DNA of 20,806 nt from Candidatus Saccharibacteria bacterium UBA6258 (GTDB taxonomy: Bacteria; Patescibacteriota; Saccharimonadia; Saccharimonadales; Saccharimonadaceae): NCBI GenBank assembly GCA_002441145.1, contig DJVK01000003.1, positions 21,895 through 42,700 on the forward strand, given 5' to 3'. The position numbers were made by a program, and so were the translations under genes. The notes under the pieces are model-generated. The model searched no databases, had not been told where the DNA came from, and worked only from the letters and a program-made list of their open reading frames with translations. This document shows, in pieces, positions 8,066-16,423 of this stretch. Each line of letters starts with the position of its first letter. Positions within the stretch are counted from its first letter, which is position 1.

Positions 8066-10870
8066 TTACGGTGTGGCTGGAGGTGGACCGACAGGACCAT
8101 GCATCGGAGTTCCAGCTGCTGCGCGAGTGAAGATCTCGAATTTAGCAGGATCAAGTGGTACAGTACCGCGACTGTGAGCATCAAGAACAGATTGCGCTTG
8201 TTCTTTGCTGAGTACGCCATTACGCTCCCATTCCTGCAGTATTTTTGCGGTCTGGCCAGCCAATTCTGGCTCATTAAGACGACTGGCGCTTCCGGTGTCA
8301 TTTGCGAGCGTAAAGAGTGTACGCGCCCTGACTACCGCACCACTCGCGTCAACCTTATCGGTTTCGGCATACCAGCGGTCTATTGCACTGTCATAGCCTT
8401 TAGCGCCCGAAGCAAGGCCGTCTGCCTTAACTCCCTGTGCAACGTCGTTATGTATACCCCCGCCCTGCTCTAGTTGAACAACGGTATCGTGTAAAGCCTG
8501 CTTTCCTGGCGTTCCACTCTCTCTAAGTACTTGTGCTGCTGCGCGCCCCGCAACGACATCTCCGTCAGTACTCGCCCTTCGCAGTTGAGCGGTAGCGCGT
8601 TCAATAGTTAATCCAGGGTCTTCGTTATAAAGTAGTGCCTTAGAGTTTTCAACAGCCTCTCGGTTAGATTTTTGCTGAGCGGCGACAACGGATGCAAGTA
8701 CGCGTTCTTCGCCCTGGGGATCTATACCGGCGGCTGTGTATAATTCTTGGCCATTTTGCGCGAGAGTGTCGAGATATTCTTTTTCCTGCCTTCGCTGTGC
8801 GCTACCGGCACGCGCTTTCTGAACCTTCTCATCTGTATGGAGCTCGTGTAATCCGTGGTCCTGAGCCACTTGTTCTTGCCAGTCGGCTTCTCGATACGCG
8901 TCACTACCATCTTTACGTAATTTTTGTGTACGCGTACTTGTGTCGAGCGCGGCAAGATCTTGATCGTGTGCAACGTTCTCTTGCCAGTTAGCGTCACGAG
9001 TGGTGTCTAGGTTATCTTGCATCATCTTGACGGTGCGGCTGCGACTATCGATACCTTGCGCTAAACTATTTACGCGCGATCCAAGAGTGCGTCGGCCAAA
9101 CCTATTGGTTGCCGTTGTACTACCGGTCAGTAACCGGCCTTTAGCGAGACCCATATTCATTGCGCTGCGGCCACGTGCCATTTTATTAAGTGGGTTCGCC
9201 GCCCTACTTACGCCACCTTGCATCTTCGTTGCGAACTTACCGAGCAACCCGCTACTTGTTTTTATGAGTAGTGGTACGAGGAATAGTGGCAAGAACATGA
9301 CAAGTAAGCCTGTTAGTAACAGTACGCCAGTTAACGCTGTACTTTGTGCCTTGCTGGCGGTAGTAAGAAGCACCCACGATGCGATACTCGCGCCACCAAA
9401 CAATATAGCAAAGAGCGGGTAGAACACTAGCATCGTAGTAAAGAGTTTTCGCCATTTATCGAACCAGACTTGCGTGTTAGGTAATAGATACGCGGCAAAC
9501 GCTAATGGCGATACGAACACAAGAATTATTATTAATGCTTGGCGAAGTGCAAGCACAGTAACGCCAATCAGAATAGCGATAGATACCGCTATTAACATTG
9601 GGAGAGCCAGCCATAGTAGCGCGGTTCCTAAAGCTCCCGCACCGCCAAGCGCTGTTGCTGCGATGGTTACACCTCCGAATGTTAAAGCGCCTGCTGCAGC
9701 TCCGCCAAGTAATACAGTAATCACAGAAACCCAACTTACCGTTGCCGTGCCTGAGCCGGTGCCGCTTGTCGCAAAGCCAGACAGTACATTATATATTGAC
9801 GATCCAAGCACATTCGATACATCGATCGCTAATACGCATATCCAAAACGATACATTAATAAGTATCGCGCTTACCATGAGTTTAGGTAACATTTTTTTGA
9901 TGCCATAGTTAGATATACCAGCGCTAGTAATTTGCGAGTAGATGATTATCATGAATGCGATAACGAATACGACGTTCGCGATATTACGCATACTACTCCA
10001 CGCACCATACAGCGGATTCGTGCTTGCATTAGGCGTGATTGACAAAGGTGGGGTTTCTAACATGAGCTTAAGCAAGCCAAAAACTTTGTCGGTCATGGTA
10101 GCGAGAGCATTTGCTACTGGACAAATAATCCACCCTACCCCGTCAATAATACAGTTGGTCGTGCCCGCCTTCTTTTCTTCACAAGCTTTTGTGGTCGTGT
10201 TCCATACCTTACCTGTGGCTTCACAATCTTGTTGTGCGGTTGCAGCAGCGACGATATTTTTACCCGCGCATTTTTCGAGATCAGCTAACGATGTAATCTT
10301 TGTACTTGTAGTGGTCGTAGGGGCTAAGTAACAAGATGCCGCGAGTGCTTTTATCTCTGCTTCCTTTACGGATCGACACTGTGTATCGAGACTCTCTTTA
10401 CAGAGCGTATCTACCCAGGTCTCAATTTTTGGATTTACTTGATCCATGATGGCTTTTTGAATAGCGGCTTGAGTAGATGGGGTGGAGGTATTATTATTAG
10501 CTATCTTATTACCGTAAGTGACGATTTTATTGATATCATTACAGTTTTTTGAGCTTTTACCCATAATAAGGTCAACGTACTCGCCTTTAATGGAGTTGAT
10601 GAGAGGCGTAGTTGCCGGCCATTCACTCGAAAGTCCGCCGATTTGTGCAGGTGTTGCAGATGCTGGGATAGCTACAAGCGAAGCGATTACCTCTTGATAG
10701 TCATTAATTTCAAGCGCAGATCTACATGGTTCAGTCCACATATTCTTTGCCACATTCGTTGCATCTGTCTGGCTCCATGCCGATGCGCCAGTGCTACTAA
10801 AGAGTGCTAAGACTACAGAAAATACGGCTAAGACGCCAAATAGTCCCCCGCTTCTCCGTATATGGTTCAT
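8066..10870 (-). CDS. VirB6/TrbL-like polytopic membrane protein with Cys-rich outer domain
   Basis: 934 aa. A signal peptide (about 1-31, TGASA-W) is followed by a ~215-residue extracytoplasmic domain with eight cysteines and, just before and in the first hydrophobic stretch, two more; several could form disulfides. Motif GVGWIICP (about 244-251) begins the membrane part, with helices between about 295 and 545, including SMRNIANVVFVIAF, YGIKKMLPKL and LRQALIIILVFVSPLAF. Residues 545-934 are a charged helical tail, probably cytoplasmic. VirB6/TrbL proteins form the inner-membrane pore of type IV secretion systems. It is a paralogue of 12060-14762: the membrane cores align closely, while outer domains and tails do not. 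Start: ATG 10870 is chosen over GTG 10876, because the -10 box TATACT ends 7 nt before that ATG (leaderless). It ends 44 nt before the PrgI gene. Confidence 0.87.
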   Translation of the reverse strand: MNHIRRSGGLFGVLAVFSVVLALFSSTGASAWSQTDATNVAKNMWTEPCRSALEINDYQEVIASLVAIPASATPAQIGGLSSEWPATTPLINSIKGEYVDLIMGKSSKNCNDINKIVTYGNKIANNNTSTPSTQAAIQKAIMDQVNPKIETWVDTLCKESLDTQCRSVKEAEIKALAASCYLAPTTTTSTKITSLADLEKCAGKNIVAAATAQQDCEATGKVWNTTTKACEEKKAGTTNCIIDGVGWIICPVANALATMTDKVFGLLKLMLETPPLSITPNASTNPLYGAWSSMRNIANVVFVIAFMIIIYSQITSAGISNYGIKKMLPKLMVSAILINVSFWICVLAIDVSNVLGSSIYNVLSGFATSGTGSGTATVSWVSVITVLLGGAAAGALTFGGVTIAATALGGAGALGTALLWLALPMLIAVSIAILIGVTVLALRQALIIILVFVSPLAFAAYLLPNTQVWFDKWRKLFTTMLVFYPLFAILFGGASIASWVLLTTASKAQSTALTGVLLLTGLLVMFLPLFLVPLLIKTSSGLLGKFATKMQGGVSRAANPLNKMARGRSAMNMGLAKGRLLTGSTTATNRFGRRTLGSRVNSLAQGIDSRSRTVKMMQDNLDTTRDANWQENVAHDQDLAALDTSTRTQKLRKDGSDAYREADWQEQVAQDHGLHELHTDEKVQKARAGSAQRRQEKEYLDTLAQNGQELYTAAGIDPQGEERVLASVVAAQQKSNREAVENSKALLYNEDPGLTIERATAQLRRASTDGDVVAGRAAAQVLRESGTPGKQALHDTVVQLEQGGGIHNDVAQGVKADGLASGAKGYDSAIDRWYAETDKVDASGAVVRARTLFTLANDTGSASRLNEPELAGQTAKILQEWERNGVLSKEQAQSVLDAHSRGTVPLDPAKFEIFTRAAAGTPMHGPVGPPPATP

Positions 10871-10877
10871 GTACACA

Positions 10878-10883
10878 AGTATA
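10878..10883 (-). promoter_or_regulatory. -10 box for the second VirB6-like gene, leaderless geometry
   Basis: Minus strand TATACT; seven bases then ATG at 10870. No Shine-Dalgarno motif is present. The -35 region overlaps the T-rich arm of the preceding terminator and is poor. Confidence 0.5.
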
Positions 10884-10902
10884 AGCGTAATAGGCTAAAA
10901 AT

Positions 10903-10933
10903 AAAAGTACGCTCTTACGGTGAGCGTACTTTT
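10903..10933 (-). terminator. Intrinsic terminator of the lipoprotein gene
   Basis: Perfect 12-bp inverted repeat: AAAAGTACGCTC (10903-10914) and GAGCGTACTTTT (10922-10933) around a 7-nt loop. It starts 17 nt after the lipoprotein stop; minus-strand transcript ends in ACTTTTATTTTT. It separates the lipoprotein from the next promoter. Confidence 0.85.
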
Positions 10934-10950
10934 ATATATGTATACTACAA

Positions 10951-11970
10951 TTATTTAACGATATCGGCTGTCTGAGTGACGACCCATTTGCCGTCTAGTA
11001 CGACTAACCTAATTAACTTTTCTTCAGTTTTGGTGCCGTTCCTGATTGTACTTTCCTCTTTTGAGCCACTAAGAGTGCGCGTAAAGTTAACCCTAATGTT
11101 CATTTCAGGAGTTGGCTGGAATTGATCTGGGTTTGCTGGCAGATATGCGCCTTCAAGATATTTAAGATTGTAATTGACCTTGAAGGGTTGTGGATTGTCG
11201 CGCGTGCTACCAAATTCACGGGTGTATCGGAATAGGTTCTCGGGGATGATTAATTCACCAATCGCATCGTTTGGAGCATCGATCTGAGGATGTACTGCAG
11301 ATGCCGCAAATGCATCGCCGTAGAAACTATGGATGTCTGTCGGTAGGACGACGAATTTATCTTCGTCACGTGCCTTATCGGCAAGCGCTCTATTAGTTTC
11401 GTACTCTTCTTTGTCGTTACCTGCATTGGCTACCACGTTCATGTGTTCTTCGAGGAGGTCTAGTACGATCTCGGGGGTAGTGACATTAGAAGGTATTTCA
11501 AAGTATTTTTGTAGTTCTTCAAAACTCATTGTTTTGCCGCCTACTTGATATTCGTAGGCATTCTGGGCTGCAGCGTTCCCTGCATCGACGCGCTCTTGTG
11601 GAGTTAATGTCTCAGGATTTGAAGTAGGCGTAGTGACAGTTGTTGGGGTGTCGATAGCTGTTGGGATATTGGCAGGGTTTGCTGCGTTTCCACCAGCGGC
11701 CTGCTCATTCGTAAGGCCATCGTTGCGGCCGCCCGTTGAACAAATCCAACCTTTATCAGAACCGTCTTCTTGCGAAACGGGTACAGCTGCTTCCGCAACA
11801 TTACAAGGGTTCTCTGGCCAACCTTCTGGGCCTGATTTACCACAACCCGCAAGGAGCGTAGCTGAAAGGCCGAGAGCAGCAGCGGCTTTCGCCGTTTTGC
11901 TTTCGCGCAAAGTATCTAAGATACCGCGAGGAGTTGATGGAGCTGATTCAGCAGTTGATGGACGTGACAT
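10951..11970 (-). CDS. Lipoprotein of the secretion locus, function unknown
   Basis: 339 aa. A long N-region (1-26) precedes a hydrophobic stretch and the lipobox LLAGC with Cys43, so it should be lipid-anchored on the outer face of the membrane. A Thr/Pro/Asn-rich linker (about 80-125) leads to a mature domain of ~200 residues without a family I recognise; the end (RLVVLDGKWVVTQTADIV) looks like a closing beta-hairpin of an NTF2-like/TcpC-type fold, which is only a guess. It has its own near-consensus promoter and terminator, so it can be expressed apart from the flanking VirB6-like genes. Start: AAGGAG is 10 nt before the ATG. Could be a surface or channel component. Confidence 0.8.
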   Translation of the reverse strand: MSRPSTAESAPSTPRGILDTLRESKTAKAAAALGLSATLLAGCGKSGPEGWPENPCNVAEAAVPVSQEDGSDKGWICSTGGRNDGLTNEQAAGGNAANPANIPTAIDTPTTVTTPTSNPETLTPQERVDAGNAAAQNAYEYQVGGKTMSFEELQKYFEIPSNVTTPEIVLDLLEEHMNVVANAGNDKEEYETNRALADKARDEDKFVVLPTDIHSFYGDAFAASAVHPQIDAPNDAIGELIIPENLFRYTREFGSTRDNPQPFKVNYNLKYLEGAYLPANPDQFQPTPEMNIRVNFTRTLSGSKEESTIRNGTKTEEKLIRLVVLDGKWVVTQTADIVK

Positions 11971-11989
11971 TAAAGTGTGTCTCCTTATG

Positions 11990-12013
11990 GCGATATGCTT
12001 ATATGGTTATCGC
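11990..12013 (-). other. Hairpin in the 5' leader of the lipoprotein mRNA
   Basis: GCGATA (11990-11995) and TATCGC (12008-12013) form a stem between the predicted transcription start (~12019) and the Shine-Dalgarno site AAGGAG (11981-11986). May affect translation or mRNA stability; no known riboswitch motif is seen. Confidence 0.4.
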
Positions 12014-12025
12014 ACTATAGGGTGG

Positions 12026-12054
12026 ATTATACACGATTAGTGTAAAAATGTCAA
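12026..12054 (-). promoter_or_regulatory. Near-consensus sigma70-type promoter of the lipoprotein gene
   Basis: Minus strand TTGACA (12049-12054), exactly 17 bp, TATAAT (12026-12031). Both hexamers are perfect. Predicted start ~12019 gives a ~49-nt leader with AAGGAG 10 nt before the ATG. Confidence 0.9.
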
Positions 12055-12059
12055 GAGGG

Positions 12060-14762
12060 TTATGGTTTAGGCTTGTTACGATCGTTATTTGGATCGAATG
12101 TATCGGCCTTGAATGTCGGGTTACCCGCCAAATCACCATCACGGAAGGCCTTCATGACATTGATTGATTCTTGGCTTGCTTCGCGAAGGATAGTTGGGGT
12201 ATTGAGGACGGTATCGGTCGTCTTCCTTAACTCGTCAATATTAGCTTGAAGCTTGGCTTTGTCGGAGTCCGATAGCCTGTTTCGAATAGCCTCAAACTTA
12301 GGATCCGTACTTTCTGCGCTGTTAAACAAGTAGCGAAGTGCTGTATCATTGGCGCGTGCAATAGTATCACCCTTGATGCGACCCTCGAGAATTTCGCGCA
12401 TACTATGGTAAATCAGACTTTCTTCACCTTGGAAATCACCCTTAAGGATGGCGTCGAGCGACTTGTCGTTAAAGGCTGGAGATTGACCACCAAAGCCACT
12501 CTTGATGAGTGCTTGTTGGATAGTAGCGCGGTAGTCGTATGTCTTACCCTTTATATCCTTGCCGCTAGCATCCTTAAGGACTATACCGTCGGCATCTGTT
12601 TTACCCCATGTCTCAAGAATGACGTCGACCTTGTCGTTGTGGGCACCCACGGTAAAGATTTGTTCGGCAGCAGCGTCACGTACATATTTCGCAGAAAGAT
12701 TTTTACCATCTGGACCATCATCACTATCGAACACGTGAACATTACCATGACTGTCTTTAACTTCGACCTTAGTTTCTCCAAGCGCAAGCGCCTTTGTATC
12801 TGCGGACGTAACCTTGAAGTGTCTCATGAGTTCAAGCTGTGCATTTGCGTGCTCACCGAATTCTTTGCGTTCCTTGGCAATGACGTCAGCAAGTACGTCA
12901 TCACGGCTGCCTACGCCGGCAGCTCGATCGAGAATTGCAGCCCCACTGAAGTCACTTTGGTTACGGAGAAGAGCGCTGTTGAGATTTTCGTGGTAAACGC
13001 TTTCGGCTTGTCGTTTGCGCATTCCTTCGAGCGAGATATTCTCGGCGGTCTTAATAGTGTCGTGTCGTAGTGCGGCGTTTATGCCGGTACCGTCTTTATT
13101 GGCCTTTAATTCCTCGTATACGTTATCTAATTTGGCCTTTTCTAGAGATACCTTGTCGACAGATAATCGCATACTGACTTCGTGGTCAATATGACGAGGG
13201 TCGGAACGCGTTTGCTTGCTCCAGATTTCATCGAATTTATTATCGGCCATCGTGCCGTAATCCTTTTTGAGGCGTTCGCGCTTGCGGCGGTTGTAATCTA
13301 CTTTACGTACACCACGGTTAAGCAGGTGGTTTGGAGCGCGGCCAGCAAGTACTCTTGCCTTTTCGAGCTCGGCGCGGTCGCGTGACCAGTTGCGGGTTTT
13401 ATCAAGAACACCTGCTTTAGGGTTGTTGACGAATCCGGCAATTTTACCGAGCAACGAACCACTGAACTTTATAAGTAGTGGCGTAATAACCACTGGCGCT
13501 ACCTGTACGGCGAGGCCAAGGATAACGATATTAATCCACGAACCATCGCGTGGTGCGTTTTGGATTATTGCTAACCCAGCTAATTGAGCGCCACCAAAGA
13601 TGAACGAGAATATCGGGAACAACATGAGCATAGTTAGGAACGACGTGCGCCATCGCTCGAAGTACTTTTCGGTGTTTGGTAGTACATAGGCAACGAATGC
13701 CAGTGGCGATATGATAATCAGAATAGTGATGAGTGCCTGGCGGGCTGCCATGATGAGTAGTGCGATTAGCACGGCTAGCAACACGCCAACGAGGATCGGT
13801 GCAAGCAGGATAATTGAGGCCTTTAAGCCACCAGCTGCGAGCATTGCGTAAGTTCCGTAAGCCCCTAGCCCACCAACGACGGTCGCGCCGGAAAGAATCG
13901 CAGTTGAGACGGCAGTCCACGTGATATCACGATACTGCTCACCCGAGTTGAGTTCTTTAAGTAGTGTCATGAACATATCGTGAATCGAGTAGCCAAGTAA
14001 GTTGGATATGTCGACGGCCAGCGCAGATATCCAGTAAGAGATGTTTACAAAGATTGCTGCCAATATTAGCCGAGGTAGCATGCGCTTGATGCCGTAGTTG
14101 TTGATGCCGATGCTCGTGATTTGCGAGTAAACGATAATCATGAATGCGATGACGAAACAGATGTTTGCGATGTCGCGGACGATTGCCCACATACGGAAGA
14201 GTGAGTTATTGGTATCTGTCTGCACAGGCTGAACTACTAAAAAGCTCGCAAGCGCGTCATAGAGGTGGTCCATCATGCTTGCAAGGAAGTTAACGGTCGG
14301 GCATATAATCCAGCCAACGCCTTCGAATAACTTTGTGTCACAAGAGGTTGATCCCCTGCTGTCTTCGACTGATGTCGGGGCGCTGACGATCGTTACTGCG
14401 ACAGGTGGTGACGGATTGCTGTAATTGCCCGATGGTGTTGAATCGTAAATGACATACTGTGCAGATGTTGCTTTGGTCTTGTCGCCGGATGTTAACAAGA
14501 AGTACGCTTTGCCATCTGCGGTATAAATGTAGCCTTCGGTGCCTGCAGGCAGGTTTTTAGGGAGTTGGTCGGAAGTGGCAGGTGTAAACGTCTTTCCGTC
14601 GTATGTGACGCCAGTTTGGTTGCGGACTGCGTTTGCAGCTAGAACAGGGGTCGTGAATACCGTAGCTGTGACGAAAAATGCCATTATTAAGCTTGTGGCC
14701 AAAAGTGAAATTCTTCGCAACGATATTCTACCGTGCGAGAGCTTGTTTTGCAGTTCCCACAT
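12060..14762 (-). CDS. VirB6/TrbL-like polytopic membrane protein
   Basis: 900 aa. An N-terminal signal/anchor (about 14-43, ending VLAAN) precedes an outer domain of ~100 residues without the cysteine richness of its paralogue. GVGWIICP (148-155) starts the membrane core (to about 440), with VRDIANICFVIAFMIIVYSQ, NNYGIKRMLPR, ARQALITILIIISPLAF and LPNTEKYFERW, each matched in 8066-10870. The remaining ~450 residues are charged, helical and coiled-coil-like, probably cytoplasmic. Expected role: inner-membrane pore or platform of the type IV secretion-like machine. It is the first gene of the minus-strand locus and diverges from the pilin array. A promoter with a -10 box 9 nt before the ATG predicts an almost leaderless mRNA. 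Confidence 0.87.
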   Translation of the reverse strand: MWELQNKLSHGRISLRRISLLATSLIMAFFVTATVFTTPVLAANAVRNQTGVTYDGKTFTPATSDQLPKNLPAGTEGYIYTADGKAYFLLTSGDKTKATSAQYVIYDSTPSGNYSNPSPPVAVTIVSAPTSVEDSRGSTSCDTKLFEGVGWIICPTVNFLASMMDHLYDALASFLVVQPVQTDTNNSLFRMWAIVRDIANICFVIAFMIIVYSQITSIGINNYGIKRMLPRLILAAIFVNISYWISALAVDISNLLGYSIHDMFMTLLKELNSGEQYRDITWTAVSTAILSGATVVGGLGAYGTYAMLAAGGLKASIILLAPILVGVLLAVLIALLIMAARQALITILIIISPLAFVAYVLPNTEKYFERWRTSFLTMLMLFPIFSFIFGGAQLAGLAIIQNAPRDGSWINIVILGLAVQVAPVVITPLLIKFSGSLLGKIAGFVNNPKAGVLDKTRNWSRDRAELEKARVLAGRAPNHLLNRGVRKVDYNRRKRERLKKDYGTMADNKFDEIWSKQTRSDPRHIDHEVSMRLSVDKVSLEKAKLDNVYEELKANKDGTGINAALRHDTIKTAENISLEGMRKRQAESVYHENLNSALLRNQSDFSGAAILDRAAGVGSRDDVLADVIAKERKEFGEHANAQLELMRHFKVTSADTKALALGETKVEVKDSHGNVHVFDSDDGPDGKNLSAKYVRDAAAEQIFTVGAHNDKVDVILETWGKTDADGIVLKDASGKDIKGKTYDYRATIQQALIKSGFGGQSPAFNDKSLDAILKGDFQGEESLIYHSMREILEGRIKGDTIARANDTALRYLFNSAESTDPKFEAIRNRLSDSDKAKLQANIDELRKTTDTVLNTPTILREASQESINVMKAFRDGDLAGNPTFKADTFDPNNDRNKPKP

Positions 14763-14771
14763 ATCAGATTA

Positions 14772-14800
14772 ATACTACCACTTTTAGGGGTAAAAGTCAA
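14772..14800 (-). promoter_or_regulatory. Promoter of the first VirB6-like gene
   Basis: Minus strand TTGACT (14795-14800), 17 bp, TAGTAT (14772-14777), then 9 nt to the ATG. Leader of at most ~3 nt and no Shine-Dalgarno site. Confidence 0.7.
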
Positions 14801-14873
14801 TGGTACAAGCTTTTTTTACAACCATGAACGCAATACCTTTGCATATATTGGTCATTACGGCTACACTATGTAC

Positions 14874-14879
14874 TATAAT
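14874..14879 (+). promoter_or_regulatory. -10 box of the pilin array
   Basis: TATAAT followed by AGGAAAAATT and the ATG at 14890. Start point is predicted ~3-5 nt before the ATG; AGGA could act as a ribosome site only if transcription starts earlier. No convincing -35. Back-to-back with the VirB6-like promoter at 14772-14800. Confidence 0.6.
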
Positions 14880-14889
14880 AGGAAAAATT

Positions 14890-15315
14890 ATGAAACACAC
14901 ATTGTTCACCATTCCCCTTGTCGCGACCGCATTATTTGGTAGTTTATTCGTCGCTTCACCTGCGCTTGCAGTCGTTGAACCGGGCACGGGTGGCGGCACT
15001 ACGTCGACATCTACGACGAACTGCTCGATATTGCCTGCTGCAATCTGTAATGCAGCAAAAAACGAAAAAGATGTTAAAAAATCCGGCGTCTTTTTGCTAC
15101 TTATCTGGGTGCTTAACATATTAACGGCCGCTGTCGGTATCGCTGCTGTGGGTGCGCTCGTTTACGCAGGTATCTTATATGCAAGCGCCGGCAGTAGCAA
15201 TGAGCAGGTTTCAAAATCCAAAAACATCATAACTAATACCGTGATTGGTATCGTCGCCTATGGATTGATGTATTTGGCGCTAAACTGGCTAGTGCCAGGG
15301 GGAGTTATCGGATAA
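14890..15315 (+). CDS. VirB2/TrbC-like pilin 1
   Basis: 141 aa. Signal peptide 1-27 (basic MKH, hydrophobic core, SPALA), a short Gly/Thr-rich mature start with two cysteines, then two membrane helices (about 60-90 and 112-135) around a polar turn SAGSSNEQVSKSKNII. This is the two-helix layout of VirB2/TrbC pilins, and the turn motif G-x-S...V-x3-[AS]-K-x2-I recurs in all seven pilins here. It is the most diverged member together with the next two. An in-frame ATG at 14800 was rejected, as it lies upstream of the promoter box and would bury the signal peptide. The stop overlaps the next start as TAATG. Confidence 0.85.
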   Translation: MKHTLFTIPLVATALFGSLFVASPALAVVEPGTGGGTTSTSTTNCSILPAAICNAAKNEKDVKKSGVFLLLIWVLNILTAAVGIAAVGALVYAGILYASAGSSNEQVSKSKNIITNTVIGIVAYGLMYLALNWLVPGGVIG

Positions 15316-15737
15316 TGTTACAAAAGCTCTTTTTAACCATCGCACTGACCGTCACCGCTTTTGGAACGGGACTAAGTTTTGCTACACCAGTGTCTGCCGC
15401 ATGTAACACGTCCCTATTTGGCATTCCAGCATGGTACCGTGGTTTGCAAGATAGCTCATGTGCGAATATCGTGATGCCTAAAGGTTCTGACGGGCGCCCA
15501 GACGTCGTAAAGATAATAATGAAAATCGCTATGAACATCGTACAAGCCGCGATGGTACTCGTTGCATATGTGACGATATTCTTTATCATCAAGGGCGGGT
15601 TCGGCTACATAACGAGCGCAGGATCGTCAGATGGTATGCAGGGTGCTAAAAAGACGATAACCAATGCTCTAATAGGGTTAGTTATCGCAGTATTATCCGC
15701 ATCTATCGTTAACGTAATCGCAGGAATGATCAAATAA
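15315..15737 (+). CDS. VirB2/TrbC-like pilin 2
   Basis: 140 aa. Signal peptide 1-29 (TPVSA-A) followed by a mature N-terminal loop longer than in the other pilins (about 30-60) with two cysteines and WYRGLQD, then helix 1 (about 63-93), turn SAGSSDGMQGAKKTI and helix 2 to the end. Start is fixed by the TAATG junction with pilin 1; the following gene begins 2 nt after its stop. The extra loop may make this a minor, tip or adaptor pilin, which is inference. Confidence 0.83.
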   Translation: MLQKLFLTIALTVTAFGTGLSFATPVSAACNTSLFGIPAWYRGLQDSSCANIVMPKGSDGRPDVVKIIMKIAMNIVQAAMVLVAYVTIFFIIKGGFGYITSAGSSDGMQGAKKTITNALIGLVIAVLSASIVNVIAGMIK

Positions 15738-15739
15738 TC

Positions 15740-16033
15740 ATGCAACACATGCTTTATCAATTTGCAGCGCTCATCAATAAGGGCGACATTAACTACACGG
15801 GTCCAACTAAAGATACTAACGTTATTCAAAATGTTTTAATGCCTATTTATTTTTGGGCAGGATTACTTGCTGTTGCGATCATTGTCGTTGCTGGATTTAT
15901 GTACGTCCTGTCTGGCGGTAACTCGCAGCAAGTTACCCGCGCGAAAAATGCTATTCTTGGCGCTGTCATCGGATTGGTGCTTGTATTGATGGCGTTCGTA
16001 ATCACTAATATTGTTCTGGGGATGGTTAAATAA
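15740..16033 (+). CDS. VirB2/TrbC-like pilin 3, no cleavable signal peptide
   Basis: 97 aa, the shortest of the set. It has no classical signal peptide: the first ~38 residues are polar (MQHMLYQFAALINKGDINYT), then helix 1 (about 37-58), turn SGGNSQQVTRAKNAI and helix 2. The motif and helix layout group it with the flanking pilins. Lack of a leader suggests membrane insertion without processing, perhaps as a platform or initiator subunit. Pilin 4 overlaps its stop by TAATG. Confidence 0.8.
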   Translation: MQHMLYQFAALINKGDINYTGPTKDTNVIQNVLMPIYFWAGLLAVAIIVVAGFMYVLSGGNSQQVTRAKNAILGAVIGLVLVLMAFVITNIVLGMVK

Positions 16034-16413
16034 TGAAAACCGCTCTTATCGCAGTCTTTGCCATTATCGTAATGAGTATGGGGTTAACTTCCCCATCGCA
16101 CGCTATTGATCTTAACCCTAACTGTTCAGCGAACTTAACTGCTGCAGAATGTAAATTACTGAAAGAAGACGACCTAAATAAAGACAAAGGGTCAAAAAAT
16201 ATCGTGCAACAAGTAATTTTTGCTGCACTTGGAATATTGGGCGGTATAGCTGTTATCATGATTGTAGTCGGCGGCATTAAATTTGCCGTTTCAGGCGGAG
16301 ATTCGGCGGGCGTAAGCTCGGCGAAGAGCACAATCATGTACGCAGTTATTGGCCTAATAGTCGCCGTTGCAGGCGGGCTGATCGTCACAACAGTAGTTAA
16401 TTTCTTTGGATAA
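16033..16413 (+). CDS. VirB2/TrbC-like pilin 4
   Basis: 126 aa. Signal peptide 1-24 (SPSHA-I), a short mature region with two cysteines and a Lys/Asp-rich segment, helix 1 (about 57-82), turn SGGDSAGVSSAKSTI, helix 2 (MYAVIGLIVAVAGG). Begins at the TAATG overlap with pilin 3. Its turn and second helix are intermediate between the early and late pilins of the array. The Shine-Dalgarno site of pilin 5 overlaps its stop codon. Confidence 0.85.
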   Translation: MKTALIAVFAIIVMSMGLTSPSHAIDLNPNCSANLTAAECKLLKEDDLNKDKGSKNIVQQVIFAALGILGGIAVIMIVVGGIKFAVSGGDSAGVSSAKSTIMYAVIGLIVAVAGGLIVTTVVNFFG

Positions 16414-16423
16414 GGAGAAAAAG

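Noticed and set aside
14800..14889. In-frame upstream ATG giving a longer pilin 1 (start 14800)
   Set aside because: The -10 box at 14874-14879 lies inside this extension, and the start at 14890 gives a normal signal peptide.
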